From NCBI RefSeq assembly GCF_900103345.1, contig NZ_LT629702.1:1488001-1552000 (forward strand): a stretch of 64,000 nt of DNA. Direction: 5' to 3'. The DNA is from Pseudomonas azotoformans (lineage in GTDB: Bacteria; Pseudomonadota; Gammaproteobacteria; Pseudomonadales; Pseudomonadaceae). Made by a program: the position numbers and the translations under genes. Position 1 is the stretch's first letter; the number at the start of each line of letters is the position of its first letter. The notes under the pieces were generated by a model. The model ran no database searches and was not told the origin of the DNA. It saw only the letters and a list, made by a program, of their open reading frames with translations. Positions 26,311 through 34,662 of this stretch are shown piece after piece.

Positions 26311-27213
26311 ATGAGCTCGACCCTCGACCTTGAAGTCTTTGTGCGCACCGCCGACACCGGCAGCCTGTCTGCCGCCGCCCGCGGGCTCGGCTTGACCCCG
26401 GCCGCCGCGAGTATTGCCCTCAAGCGCCTGGAAACCCGCCTGGGCATTCGCCTGCTGGCGCGCTCCACCCGCAGCATGCGCCTGACCGAAGAAGGTCGCC
26501 GCTACTTGGAGAGCGTGCGCGTAGCACTGGAAGCGCTGTCCGAGGGCGAACAGGCGATCAAGCAGCAGGGCCAGAGCCTAAGCGGTTTGCTGCAACTGGC
26601 AGCGCCCTCGGACTTCGGGCGCAATGTGCTGCTGGGCTGGCTGGATGCGTTCAAGCTCGAACACCCGAACATTCGCCTGCAATTGCTGCTCAACGACAGC
26701 AATGCCGACCTGTTCCGCGACACCGTGGACATTGCCCTGCGCTTTGGCGTCCCACGGGACTCCAGCCTGGTGGCGCTACCGGTGGTACCCGACCACCACC
26801 GCATCGCCTGTGCCAGCCCGGATTACCTGGCGCGTCACGGCACGCCCCGGACTCCGGCCGATCTGGCACAACACAACACGCTGCGCTACATGCGTCAGGG
26901 CCGCGCCAACACCACCTGGTATTTCCGCCAGGGTGCGGTACTGCAAGAGGTCGAGGTGTCGGGCGATTACTTGAGCGATGACGGTGAAATCGTACGGCGC
27001 TGGGCGTTGGCTGGTCACGGCATCGCCTACAAGGCCAACCTGGATATCGCCCAGGACATCCAGGCCGGACGGCTGGTGCCGTTGCTGCCGGATTGGCAAG
27101 GGGAGCCCACGCCGTTCAACCTGATGTGCCCCCACCGTCTTCAAGTATCGGAACGGGTGAAGGTGCTGCATCGTTTTTTACAAGCGCGCTGCAAGACCCT
27201 GCTGAGTCCATGA
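26311..27213 (+). CDS. LysR-type transcriptional regulator
   Basis: The 300-residue protein has an N-terminal winged helix-turn-helix (DTGSLSAAARGLGLTPAAAS, residues about 13-32, then LETRLGIRLLARSTR) and a periplasmic-binding-protein-like effector domain. The C-terminal block with WYFRQGAVLQ fits the CrgA/AaeR-like LTTR subgroup. It is divergent from the atypical SDR gene, the usual arrangement for an LTTR and its target, so it likely regulates that gene and itself. Inducer unknown. Confidence 0.93.
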   Translation: MSSTLDLEVFVRTADTGSLSAAARGLGLTPAAASIALKRLETRLGIRLLARSTRSMRLTEEGRRYLESVRVALEALSEGEQAIKQQGQSLSGLLQLAAPSDFGRNVLLGWLDAFKLEHPNIRLQLLLNDSNADLFRDTVDIALRFGVPRDSSLVALPVVPDHHRIACASPDYLARHGTPRTPADLAQHNTLRYMRQGRANTTWYFRQGAVLQEVEVSGDYLSDDGEIVRRWALAGHGIAYKANLDIAQDIQAGRLVPLLPDWQGEPTPFNLMCPHRLQVSERVKVLHRFLQARCKTLLSP

Positions 27214-27294
27214 AGAAACGCGCCCAGGGCTTGTCCCAGAGCGGCCGAGTCTGGTATTGCATGGGGTACGTTCCCCCGCCTTGAGGAGTTATCC

Positions 27295-28305
27295 ATGATT
27301 TACCGCACATTGGGCCAGTCCGGGTTGAAGGTCAGCGCCTTGACCCTGGGCACCATGATGTTTGGCGAACAGACCAACACCGAGGACTCGCTGCGCATCA
27401 TCGACAAGGCCTGGGACCAGGGCATCAATTTCATCGACACGGCAGACGTCTACACCGGCGGACGTTCCGAGGAAATCGTCGGCGAAGCCATCGTGCGCAA
27501 TCGCCAGGATTGGGTGGTGGCGTCCAAGGTCGGCATCGGCCCGGTGGACGGTTTGCCCAACCGCAGCGGCTTGAGCCGCAAGCGCATGTTCAACGCGCTG
27601 GAAGCCAGCCTGACCCGGCTCGATACCGATTACCTGGACATCTACTACCTGCACCGCGAAGACCACAACACCCCGCTGGAAGTGACGGTGTCGGCGATTG
27701 GCGACCTGATCCGCCAGGGCAAGATCCGCTACTGGGGCCTGTCGAACTATCGCGGCTGGCGCATTGCCGAAGTGATTCGCGTGGCCGAACGCCTGGGTGT
27801 CGACAAGCCGATCATCAGCCAGCCGCTGTACAACATCGTCAACCGCCAGGCCGAAGTCGAGCAGATCACCGCGGCGGCCGCTTACGGCCTGGGTGTGGTG
27901 CCTTACAGCCCATTGGCCCGTGGCGTGCTCAGTGGCAAATACGCGCCGGACGTCACTCCCGAGGCCGGCAGCCGTGCGGCGCGCCAGGACAAACGCATCC
28001 TGGAAACCGAATGGCGCGTGGAATCGCTGCGCATCGCCCAGCAGATCCAGCAATACACCCAAGGGCGTGGCGTGGGGATCGTGGAGTTTGCGATTGCCTG
28101 GGTATTGAACAATTCGGCGGTGAGCTCGGCGATTGTCGGACCGCGCACCGAGGCGCAATGGGATGCCTACCTTGGGGCGTTGGAGGTGAAGATCACGGCG
28201 GAGGATGAAGCGTTCATCGATTCGCTGGTGACGCCGGGACATTCGTCGACGCCGGGGTTCAATGATGTCGGGCATTTTGTGTCGGGGCGCATCGCCCAAC
28301 CATAA
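27295..28305 (+). CDS. Aldo/keto reductase
   Basis: The 336-residue enzyme shows the AKR tetrad: Asp in NFIDTADVYTGGRSEEIVG, Tyr in the same motif, Lys in WVVASKVG and His in YYLHREDHNTPL. The NADPH-binding segment near the C-terminus reads VSSAIVGPRTEAQWDAYL. It should reduce an aldehyde or ketone with NADPH in the cytoplasm; the subgroup resembles YajO/Tas-like and YhdN-like reductases. TTGAGGAG stands before the ATG. A REP pair follows the gene. Confidence 0.93.
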   Translation: MIYRTLGQSGLKVSALTLGTMMFGEQTNTEDSLRIIDKAWDQGINFIDTADVYTGGRSEEIVGEAIVRNRQDWVVASKVGIGPVDGLPNRSGLSRKRMFNALEASLTRLDTDYLDIYYLHREDHNTPLEVTVSAIGDLIRQGKIRYWGLSNYRGWRIAEVIRVAERLGVDKPIISQPLYNIVNRQAEVEQITAAAAYGLGVVPYSPLARGVLSGKYAPDVTPEAGSRAARQDKRILETEWRVESLRIAQQIQQYTQGRGVGIVEFAIAWVLNNSAVSSAIVGPRTEAQWDAYLGALEVKITAEDEAFIDSLVTPGHSSTPGFNDVGHFVSGRIAQP

Positions 28306-28316
28306 CGACGCCCACC

Positions 28317-28419
28317 CTGTAGAAGCGAGCTTGCTCGCGAAGAACGCACAGACAACGCTGGCTATCTGAAGCGCTGCGTCATCGTTGACGCTTTTTCGCG
28401 AGCAAGCTCGCTCCTACAG
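28317..28419. repeat. REP pair (REPIN), 25-bp inverted repeat with one mismatch
   Basis: Bases 28317-28341 (CTGTAGAAGCGAGCTTGCTC and 5 more) match the reverse complement of 28395-28419 at 24 of 25 positions. The core GAGCTTGCTCGCGA differs from the GCGGGCTTG type in the other elements, so it is a separate REP variant. It lies between the aldo/keto reductase and rarD genes. Confidence 0.87.
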
Positions 28420-28543
28420 GGCGCTAACCAGAAATTTTGCTGAAAAATGCCCCAAAACAGCGCAACCCTCTCGCGCTAAAAGCACCATAATCCCCTGTTC
28501 AAATCACCCTCTTTTCGTATCAATGGTTCTTCGCGAGGACAGC

Positions 28544-29425
28544 GTGTCTAAAGGTGTCGTGTTATCGGTCTTGGCCTCGGTGCTGTTTGCCGTGATGTAT
28601 TACTTCACGTCGCTGCTCACGCCCTTGAGCGGCCTGGAAATTTTCGGCTGGCGCATGTTGCTCACCGTGCCGTGCATGACGGTGTTCATGATTGTCAGTG
28701 GCGAATGGCGACGAGTGTGGGAGCTGCTGCGGATGCTGGCTGCCAGGCCCGCATTGATTGGTGGTGTGCTGGTGTCTTCCGCCCTGCTGGGCGTGCAGCT
28801 GTGGCTGTTCATGTGGGCACCGCTGAATGGGCGCAGCCTGGATGTGTCGGTGGGTTACTTCCTGTTGCCGCTGACCATGGTCCTGACCGGCCGCCTGGTA
28901 TGGGGCGAACAATTGTCGTACTTGCAACAGATCGCCGTCTTTTTTGCAGGCCTGGGGGTGCTCAACGAGTTGTACCAGGCTGGCGGGTTTTCCTGGGCCA
29001 CGCTGGTGGTGATCATCGGCTATCCGGTCTATTTCATCGTGCGCAAGTACCTCAAGACCGACCACCTGGGCGGCCTCTGGCTGGACATGGCGTTGATGCT
29101 GCCGGTGGCCTGGTGGTTTGTGCAAAGCGGCGAGCAAGGCTTTGCGGTGCTGGATGCGCACCCCAAGCTGTACGCGCTGATTCCGATGCTGGGCCTGATC
29201 AGCGCTTCGGCGCTGGTGAGCTACATCATCGCCAGCCGCTTGCTGGCATTCAGCCTGTTCGGGCTGCTCAGCTACGTTGAGCCAGTGCTACTGCTGGGGG
29301 TGGCGTTGATCCTGGGTGAAGGGATCAAGGGCGGCGAATGGCTGACCTATATCCCGATCTGGCTGGCGGTGATGGTGCTGGTGTTCGAAGGCTTCAAACA
29401 CCTGGTACGCCAGCGCAAAGCCTGA
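28544..29425 (+). CDS. rarD: EamA-family permease RarD
   Basis: The best start is GTG 28544 (SKGVVLSVLASVLFAVMYYF) with GAGGA at 28535-28539; the in-frame ATG 28523 lacks a ribosome site. This gives 293 residues, the usual RarD length, with about ten membrane helices in two EamA halves and the family segment RMLLTVPCMTVFM. RarD was first tied to chloramphenicol sensitivity in E. coli; its natural substrate is not known. A strong bidirectional terminator separates it from hpd. Confidence 0.86.
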   Translation: MSKGVVLSVLASVLFAVMYYFTSLLTPLSGLEIFGWRMLLTVPCMTVFMIVSGEWRRVWELLRMLAARPALIGGVLVSSALLGVQLWLFMWAPLNGRSLDVSVGYFLLPLTMVLTGRLVWGEQLSYLQQIAVFFAGLGVLNELYQAGGFSWATLVVIIGYPVYFIVRKYLKTDHLGGLWLDMALMLPVAWWFVQSGEQGFAVLDAHPKLYALIPMLGLISASALVSYIIASRLLAFSLFGLLSYVEPVLLLGVALILGEGIKGGEWLTYIPIWLAVMVLVFEGFKHLVRQRKA

Positions 29426-29438
29426 CGCGCAGGCAGCA

Positions 29439-29476
29439 AAAAGCCCGGCCAGGTTACCCTCGGCCGGGCTTTTTTG
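29439..29476. terminator. Bidirectional intrinsic terminator between rarD and hpd
   Basis: An A-run and AAGCCCGGCC (29441-29450) pair with GGCCGGGCTT followed by six T residues. The GC stem with A-tract and T-tract works on both strands and serves the convergent rarD and hpd genes. Confidence 0.9.
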
Positions 29477-29482
29477 TGTGCG

Positions 29483-30559
29483 TCAGTCGGTGGTCAATAC
29501 GCCACGACGCACCTGATCACGCTCGATCGACTCGAACAACGCCTTGAAGTTGCCCTCGCCAAAACCATCATCGCCTTTACGCTGGATGAACTCGAAGAAC
29601 ACCGGCCCCATGAGGGTTTCCGAGAAGATCTGCAGCAGCAGGCGCTTGTCGCCTTCAACCGAGGAACCGTCCAGCAGAATGCCGCGTGCCTGCAGCTGAT
29701 CCACCGGCTCGCCGTGGTTCGGCAAGCGGCCTTCGAGCATTTCGTAGTAGGTGTCCGGCGGCGCGGTCATGAAGCGCATGCCGATCTTCTTCAGCGCGTC
29801 CCAGGTCTTGACCAGGTCGTCGGTGAGGAACGCCACGTGCTGGATGCCCTCGCCGTTGAACTGCATCAGGAACTCTTCGATCTGCCCGGCGCCCTTGGAC
29901 GACTCTTCGTTCAGCGGGATGCGGATCATGCCATCCGGGGCGCTCATGGCCTTGGACGTCAGGCCGGTGTACTCGCCCTTGATATCGAAGTAACGCGCTT
30001 CACGGAAGTTGAACAGCTTCTCGTAGAAGTTCGCCCAATAGACCATGCGACCGCGATAGACGTTGTGGGTCAGGTGGTCGATGACCTTCAGGCCGGCGCC
30101 CACCGGGTTGCGCTCCACGCCGTCGAGGTAGACGAAGTCGATATCGTAAATCGAACTGCCTTCGCCGAAACGGTCGATCAGGTACAGCGGCGCGCCGCCG
30201 ATGCCCTTGATTGCCGGCAGGTTCAGCTCCATCGGGCCGGTTTCGATGTGGATTGGCTGGGCGCCCAGTTCCAGGGCGCGGTTGTAGGCTTTTTGCGAGT
30301 CCTTGACACGGAACGCCATGCCGCACACCGACGGGCCGTGTTCGGCCGCGAAGTAGGAGGCGATGCTGTTGGGTTCGTTGTTGAGGATCAGGTTGATCTC
30401 GCCCTGGCGGTACAGGTGCACGTTCTTGGAACGGTGGGTCGCAACCTTGGTGAAACCCATGATCTCGAAGATCGGCTCCAGGGTACCCGGCGTCGGCGAC
30501 GCGAATTCGATGAATTCAAAGCCCATCAGGCCCATTGGGTTTTCGTATAGATCTGCCAT
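29483..30559 (-). CDS. hpd: 4-hydroxyphenylpyruvate dioxygenase
   Basis: Start ATG 30559 ([19 protein letters not shown]) gives 358 residues, the length of the well-studied P. fluorescens enzyme, which the sequence follows almost exactly. The iron ligands are seen in DHLTHN (His161), IQHVAF (His240) and FFEFIQ (Glu322), numbering from that enzyme. It converts 4-hydroxyphenylpyruvate and oxygen to homogentisate and CO2 in tyrosine catabolism. Homogentisate genes are not adjacent. An in-frame ATG at 30577 would add six residues and is unlikely. Confidence 0.98.
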   Translation of the reverse strand: MADLYENPMGLMGFEFIEFASPTPGTLEPIFEIMGFTKVATHRSKNVHLYRQGEINLILNNEPNSIASYFAAEHGPSVCGMAFRVKDSQKAYNRALELGAQPIHIETGPMELNLPAIKGIGGAPLYLIDRFGEGSSIYDIDFVYLDGVERNPVGAGLKVIDHLTHNVYRGRMVYWANFYEKLFNFREARYFDIKGEYTGLTSKAMSAPDGMIRIPLNEESSKGAGQIEEFLMQFNGEGIQHVAFLTDDLVKTWDALKKIGMRFMTAPPDTYYEMLEGRLPNHGEPVDQLQARGILLDGSSVEGDKRLLLQIFSETLMGPVFFEFIQRKGDDGFGEGNFKALFESIERDQVRRGVLTTD

Positions 30560-30805
30560 GATTTGGCGCCTCATCATTCTTGTGTTTTGAAGGTTTCAAT
30601 TGCCAGCAAGGATGAGGCGCACGGGCGGCGCACAGGAAAGACCTCGCACACTGCGGGCGAGGAAGTCACCAAAGATGAGGGGGGAGCCGAGTAGCTTCAT
30701 GATGTCATCGGTCTCTGACGGCTTAGGCTTGCGTGAGCGCAAGTCCATATTATTGTATGCGTAAATCGATTCTACACAGCGTAACCACGTTTGTCCGTAC
30801 TCTTA

Positions 30806-31729
30806 TCAAATCCCCATTCCCCGCACCGGTGCAAGGGGTTTATTGCACAGGTAGATGCCCGCCAGGATGACCGCCCCGCCCAGCAGCATCGGCACGGTGA
30901 AAGGCTCGTCCAGCAGCACGGCGCCGCAGATCACCGCCGTCAGCGGATTGAGCGCGATGAACACGCCGCTGCGGGTCGCGCCAATACGCCGGATGCCATC
31001 GTAATAGCCGATATACGCCAGCGCCGAGCCCAGTACGCCGAGGTAAAGCAGGCTGTACAACTGCGGCAGGTGGATAGCATTGAGCGCAACCAGCGTCAGC
31101 CGTCCGCTCAGCAGCGTGGTGGCCGTGAGCATCAGCGTTCCCAGCAACACCGACCAGGTGACGGTCTGCAAGGGCCCCAGGCTCTGGTTAAGCGTGCGTG
31201 CGCCCAATGAATAGATGCCCCACCCCGCCACGCAGCCGGCGATCAGCAGATCGCCGCGCCAGGCGTCGGTCGCACCCTGCAGCCCCAGTGGGTCGCGCTT
31301 GACGATGACAACCGCCGCGCCCGCCAGGCACAACGCAATTCCCAACGCTTTGCCAGGCCCCAGGCGCTCCTTGAATAACAGGCAGGATGACAGGCCAATC
31401 ACCGCTGGGTTCAAGGCGACGATCAGCGACGCCCGTGAGGCGCCGATGTACTGCAAGCCATAGAAAAAGCACAGGTTGTAGAAAAAGATGCCGAAAAATC
31501 CCAGCAATGCCAGTCGCCCCAACTGCGGCAGGTTTGGACGTGCCAGGGGAATGCGCGCAAACGCCATGAACAGCAACAGCGCGACGCTGGCCAGCACAAA
31601 ACGCAGGCTGGCCGCCAGCAGCGGGTCGACGGCACCGGACAAGTAGCGCCCGGCGACGAAGGTGCCGCCCCAGATCATGGAGACGGCAGCGAGCTTCAGG
31701 TAGGTCAAACAATCGGTGGAAGGTTTCAT
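30806..31729 (-). CDS. DMT/EamA-family transporter (10 spans)
   Basis: The 307-residue protein has ten hydrophobic spans in two EamA repeats. The first opens with VSMIWGGTFVAGRYLSGAVD and the second with LLIAGCVAGWGIYSLGARTL. Such proteins export amino acids or small metabolites across the inner membrane. It is divergent from a LysR-type gene 78 bp away, the usual regulator-exporter pairing. About 246 bp downstream on its strand lies hpd; that gap contains a CTTGCG-TGAG-CGCAAG hairpin (30728-30743) without a T-tract. Confidence 0.9.
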   Translation of the reverse strand: MKPSTDCLTYLKLAAVSMIWGGTFVAGRYLSGAVDPLLAASLRFVLASVALLLFMAFARIPLARPNLPQLGRLALLGFFGIFFYNLCFFYGLQYIGASRASLIVALNPAVIGLSSCLLFKERLGPGKALGIALCLAGAAVVIVKRDPLGLQGATDAWRGDLLIAGCVAGWGIYSLGARTLNQSLGPLQTVTWSVLLGTLMLTATTLLSGRLTLVALNAIHLPQLYSLLYLGVLGSALAYIGYYDGIRRIGATRSGVFIALNPLTAVICGAVLLDEPFTVPMLLGGAVILAGIYLCNKPLAPVRGMGI

Positions 31730-31807
31730 CGGGGTATTGCTCTGGCGTTGGACGGGTTAGCCTAGTGTTTGCCCAATACCTGATCATCGTAAAATGAGTA
31801 AACACTC

Positions 31808-32695
31808 ATGACCCTGACCCAACTGGAAATCTTCTCTCTCGTCGCTGAGCTGCAAGGCTTTACCCATGCCGCCAACCGCCTGGGTATCAGTCAATCGGCG
31901 GTGTCCCATGCCATCAAGGGTCTGGAGCAGGAACTGGGGGTGGAGTTGTTCCGTCGGCATCAAGCCCATGTGGCGTTGACCGACATCGGCGAACAATTGC
32001 TGTTGCGCGCCCGCGCCATGCTCGGCCTGGCCAACACCCTGGAGCAGGAGGCCGCCGATGCCCGGGGCTTGAAGCGCGGCACGCTGCGTATCGGCTCCTT
32101 CGGGCCAACGTCGTCCAATCGGCTGTTGCCGCAGATTCTTCGGCCGTTTCGCCAGGCCTACCCTGACATTGAGGTGCATGTGGATGAAGGCCCGGACCGC
32201 CAGGTCATCCAATGGCTGGATGAGCGGCGCATCGACGTGGGCTTCGTGGTGCTGGAGCAGGAGCGGTTCGACACCTTCGCGTTGTTCACCGATCAGATGG
32301 TCGCGCTGTTGCCGGCCAACCATCCCCTGGCCGAACACCCTGCCCTGCGCCTTGAAGACCTGTGCGAGACGCCCTTCATCCTGACCGAGGCCGGCTCGTC
32401 GGAGCTGGTCTCACGCCTGTTCGCCAGCGCCCGGCTGGCGCCGAAGGTGCGTTACCGTTACGCGCAACTGCTCAGCACACTGGAAGCGGTGAGCCGTGGC
32501 GATGGCGTCAGCGTGGTGGCCCAGGGTTCCCTACCGGCCACACCCGACCCGCGTTATGTGGCGCGCCCACTGGCACCGGGCATTACCCGTTCGATCGGCC
32601 TGGCAGTCCTGGATCGCCGCCAGGCGTCGCCCGCCACCCTGGCGTTCATACGCGTGGCGCAGGGCCTGGACTTCGTACCTGTCGCACCGTCATAG
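31808..32695 (+). CDS. LysR-type transcriptional regulator
   Basis: The 295-residue protein begins with the LTTR helix-turn-helix (ELQGFTHAANRLGISQSAVS, residues about 14-33, followed by GLEQELGVELFRR). The effector domain contains LRIGSFGPTSSNRLLPQILR. The divergent EamA exporter gene is its probable target. The effector is unknown. It is followed by a REP element. Confidence 0.93.
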   Translation: MTLTQLEIFSLVAELQGFTHAANRLGISQSAVSHAIKGLEQELGVELFRRHQAHVALTDIGEQLLLRARAMLGLANTLEQEAADARGLKRGTLRIGSFGPTSSNRLLPQILRPFRQAYPDIEVHVDEGPDRQVIQWLDERRIDVGFVVLEQERFDTFALFTDQMVALLPANHPLAEHPALRLEDLCETPFILTEAGSSELVSRLFASARLAPKVRYRYAQLLSTLEAVSRGDGVSVVAQGSLPATPDPRYVARPLAPGITRSIGLAVLDRRQASPATLAFIRVAQGLDFVPVAPS

Positions 32696-32738
32696 CGAGC
32701 CCGTTCAAGGTCTTTAGGCAGAACAGGCGATAAGTACC

Positions 32739-32855
32739 CTGTGGCGAGCGGGCTTGCTGTGGTGAGCGGGCTTGTCCCGCGTTGGAGTGCGTAGCGCTCC
32801 CAGCTTTTTTGGGGCTGCTTCGCAACCCAACGCGGGACAAGCCCGCTCGCCACAG
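32739..32855. repeat. REP element with tandem left half-sites
   Basis: An inner 22-bp perfect inverted repeat (32764-32785 against 32827-32848) carries the GAGCGGGCTTGTCCCGCG core. An extra left half at 32739-32756 is an 18-bp exact inverted copy of 32838-32855. The two left halves are joined by CTGTGGT, the same arrangement as at 16.7 kb. It occupies the gap between a LysR gene and the fimbrial operon. Confidence 0.88.
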
Positions 32856-32899
32856 TTGCAGTGTTCGCCATTAATGAAAGACGTTGAAAGGGCCTACCG

Positions 32900-33637
32900 T
32901 TACAGCGGCTGGCGGTGATGGCGCAGCGCTCCGCTGTCATCCACGGTACTGAAGCGCAAGCTGGTACCGCCGGATGGCGCCTTCAGCACCGTGTCGAAGT
33001 ACAAGCGAGTAGCAGACCGCGGGGCGATCATGGGTGGGTTGTGATGTGGGTATTCGACGCTTTCGACAACCAGTACCACCGACGCCAGGGTCACGTGAAA
33101 CGCGCTGGGGTTGCGCACTTGCACAACTGTTCGCTGCCCGCCGATCAGGTGCCAGGCCAATCCGCTCGCGGCATCCGTTGCGTCGTTGGCAAGCGCCAGC
33201 GGTCGCAGGAACAGCTTGATCCGCGTCCGAATCGCCCATTGCAGGGTATTGCCGCCCGTGGTGTCGGTGGCAGAGGGTCGAACACTCAGCACGTTGAGCC
33301 AGTACAGCGCTTCCTGGTCGGCAATCGGCACAGGAGCTTCGCTTGGCTGGTAGACAATACGCAACGGCGTGCCTTTGCCCGGGTCGATGCGCTTGATCGG
33401 CGGCATGAGGGTGAACGGCACGTCGCTGTATTCCGGCGGCAACTGCGCGTCACCGGTATCGATCCAGGCCTGGACCAGCCTCGGGCTGTCGGCTTCATTG
33501 GTCAGTTGCAGGCTCACTTCACGGGTGCTCATGGGGTAGATGATGCGTGTACGGTCCAACACCACGTCACCACTGGCGATGGTAGCCCACAACATGCTGA
33601 AACACGCCGCCGTCCAGCAGAGTAAGCCCGTACTCAT
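32900..33637 (-). CDS. Second periplasmic fimbrial chaperone (CupA5-like)
   Basis: The 245-residue product has a signal peptide, then a PapD-like chaperone domain: DVVLDRTRIIYPMSTREVSL at the mature start, NEADSPRLVQAWID, and the conserved ALYWLNVLSVRP. Domain 2 carries NPSAFHVTLASV. Its ATG overlaps the adhesin stop by 4 bp. P. aeruginosa cupA also ends with a second chaperone, so this probably serves the upstream adhesin. It is the last gene of the operon, before a REP element. Confidence 0.92.
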   Translation of the reverse strand: MSTGLLCWTAACFSMLWATIASGDVVLDRTRIIYPMSTREVSLQLTNEADSPRLVQAWIDTGDAQLPPEYSDVPFTLMPPIKRIDPGKGTPLRIVYQPSEAPVPIADQEALYWLNVLSVRPSATDTTGGNTLQWAIRTRIKLFLRPLALANDATDAASGLAWHLIGGQRTVVQVRNPSAFHVTLASVVLVVESVEYPHHNPPMIAPRSATRLYFDTVLKAPSGGTSLRFSTVDDSGALRHHRQPL

Positions 33638-34662
33638 CGATAACTCAGGGTGAACGTCGCCTGCCCATTGGCCGTACCGGCCTGGATGCGTGCAGCCGTT
33701 TGCACGTAGCGTGCCGTGAGTGGAATGGTAAAGGTGCCGTTATCCGTGGTGCCCGCCAACCACTGGTTGGGCGTGCCGATTGCGCTGGAGTCCGGACCGT
33801 AGCTCAACAATCGCTCCTGGTGCAGCAACTGCAGGGCCACGCCCCGGGCCGTCGACTCCCCAGTGAGTGACAGGCGATTGCTGCGATTGGCCGGTGCGGT
33901 CTGGTCGGTCAGGGTCACCAGCACATCCAGGCTGGCACCGGTGCCGCCGGCACATTGCAACATGATGGTCTCGGTGACGGCTCCGGCGGTGCTGCCGATG
34001 CCGCTGAAATCACGCGCCGACACCGTCCCCAGGCGCATTGCCAGGCTGGGTGTCGAGACGGAACAGGTCGGTTTGCGCGGCGGCCCGATCAACGTGCTGC
34101 CCAGGGTGATCATGTGCTCGCCCGTCGCCGAGCGAACGGCGAAGCGGGCGATCGGGCGGGAGGCAATAAGGCCGCCCTGGATAGGACCGGTGACAAAGAA
34201 AAACAACCGCCCCCGCAAGCCCCAGCTCGGTATCCCCGGGTATATGGGTGGATGCAAGACGCTGATACCGGTACTGACCGCCTGGGGTGACCTGTTGTCA
34301 CGGTCTTCGGCAATCATGCCCATCCCGACTCCCGTGACACCGGTGCGGTAGATGGGCATCCGCACCCCGTAATGAAAAAAGAAGCTACCCGTGAAGTTCA
34401 GGTCACTGCTCAGGGATATGTAGCTCCAATACTCACTGAACACATCGTCGTATCGGCAAACCATCGCGTTGGGGACGTCGAACGTATAGCCATCCGGGTT
34501 GCCCAGTACTTGCCCTGGACTGGGGTTAACGGGCAGCGGGTCGATGGCGGGCACGTTGATCAGTGTCGGGGCGGCGGCATCGCAGTCGCCACCCGCCCAG
34601 GCCACGGGCAGTGTCAGTGCCGTTAACAGCAGCGCCAGGACACAGGCGGCAAGGCGCTTCAT
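33634..34662 (-). CDS. Fimbrial tip adhesin/minor pilin (CupA4-like)
   Basis: Start ATG 34662 overlaps the usher stop in an ATGA pattern. The 342-residue product has a signal peptide (LAACVLALLLTALTLPVAWA). An N-terminal lectin-like part (about residues 25-200) is followed by a pilin domain that ends in the donor-strand pattern QATFTLSYR. The two-domain plan is that of tip adhesins of chaperone-usher pili. Ligand unknown. It sits between usher and second chaperone, as cupA4 does. Confidence 0.87.
   Translation of the reverse strand: MKRLAACVLALLLTALTLPVAWAGGDCDAAAPTLINVPAIDPLPVNPSPGQVLGNPDGYTFDVPNAMVCRYDDVFSEYWSYISLSSDLNFTGSFFFHYGVRMPIYRTGVTGVGMGMIAEDRDNRSPQAVSTGISVLHPPIYPGIPSWGLRGRLFFFVTGPIQGGLIASRPIARFAVRSATGEHMITLGSTLIGPPRKPTCSVSTPSLAMRLGTVSARDFSGIGSTAGAVTETIMLQCAGGTGASLDVLVTLTDQTAPANRSNRLSLTGESTARGVALQLLHQERLLSYGPDSSAIGTPNQWLAGTTDNGTFTIPLTARYVQTAARIQAGTANGQATFTLSYR

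Noticed and set aside
30728..30743. CTTGCG-TGAG-CGCAAG hairpin between hpd and the EamA exporter as terminator
   Set aside because: The stem is only 6 bp and no T-tract follows on either strand; noted but not called.
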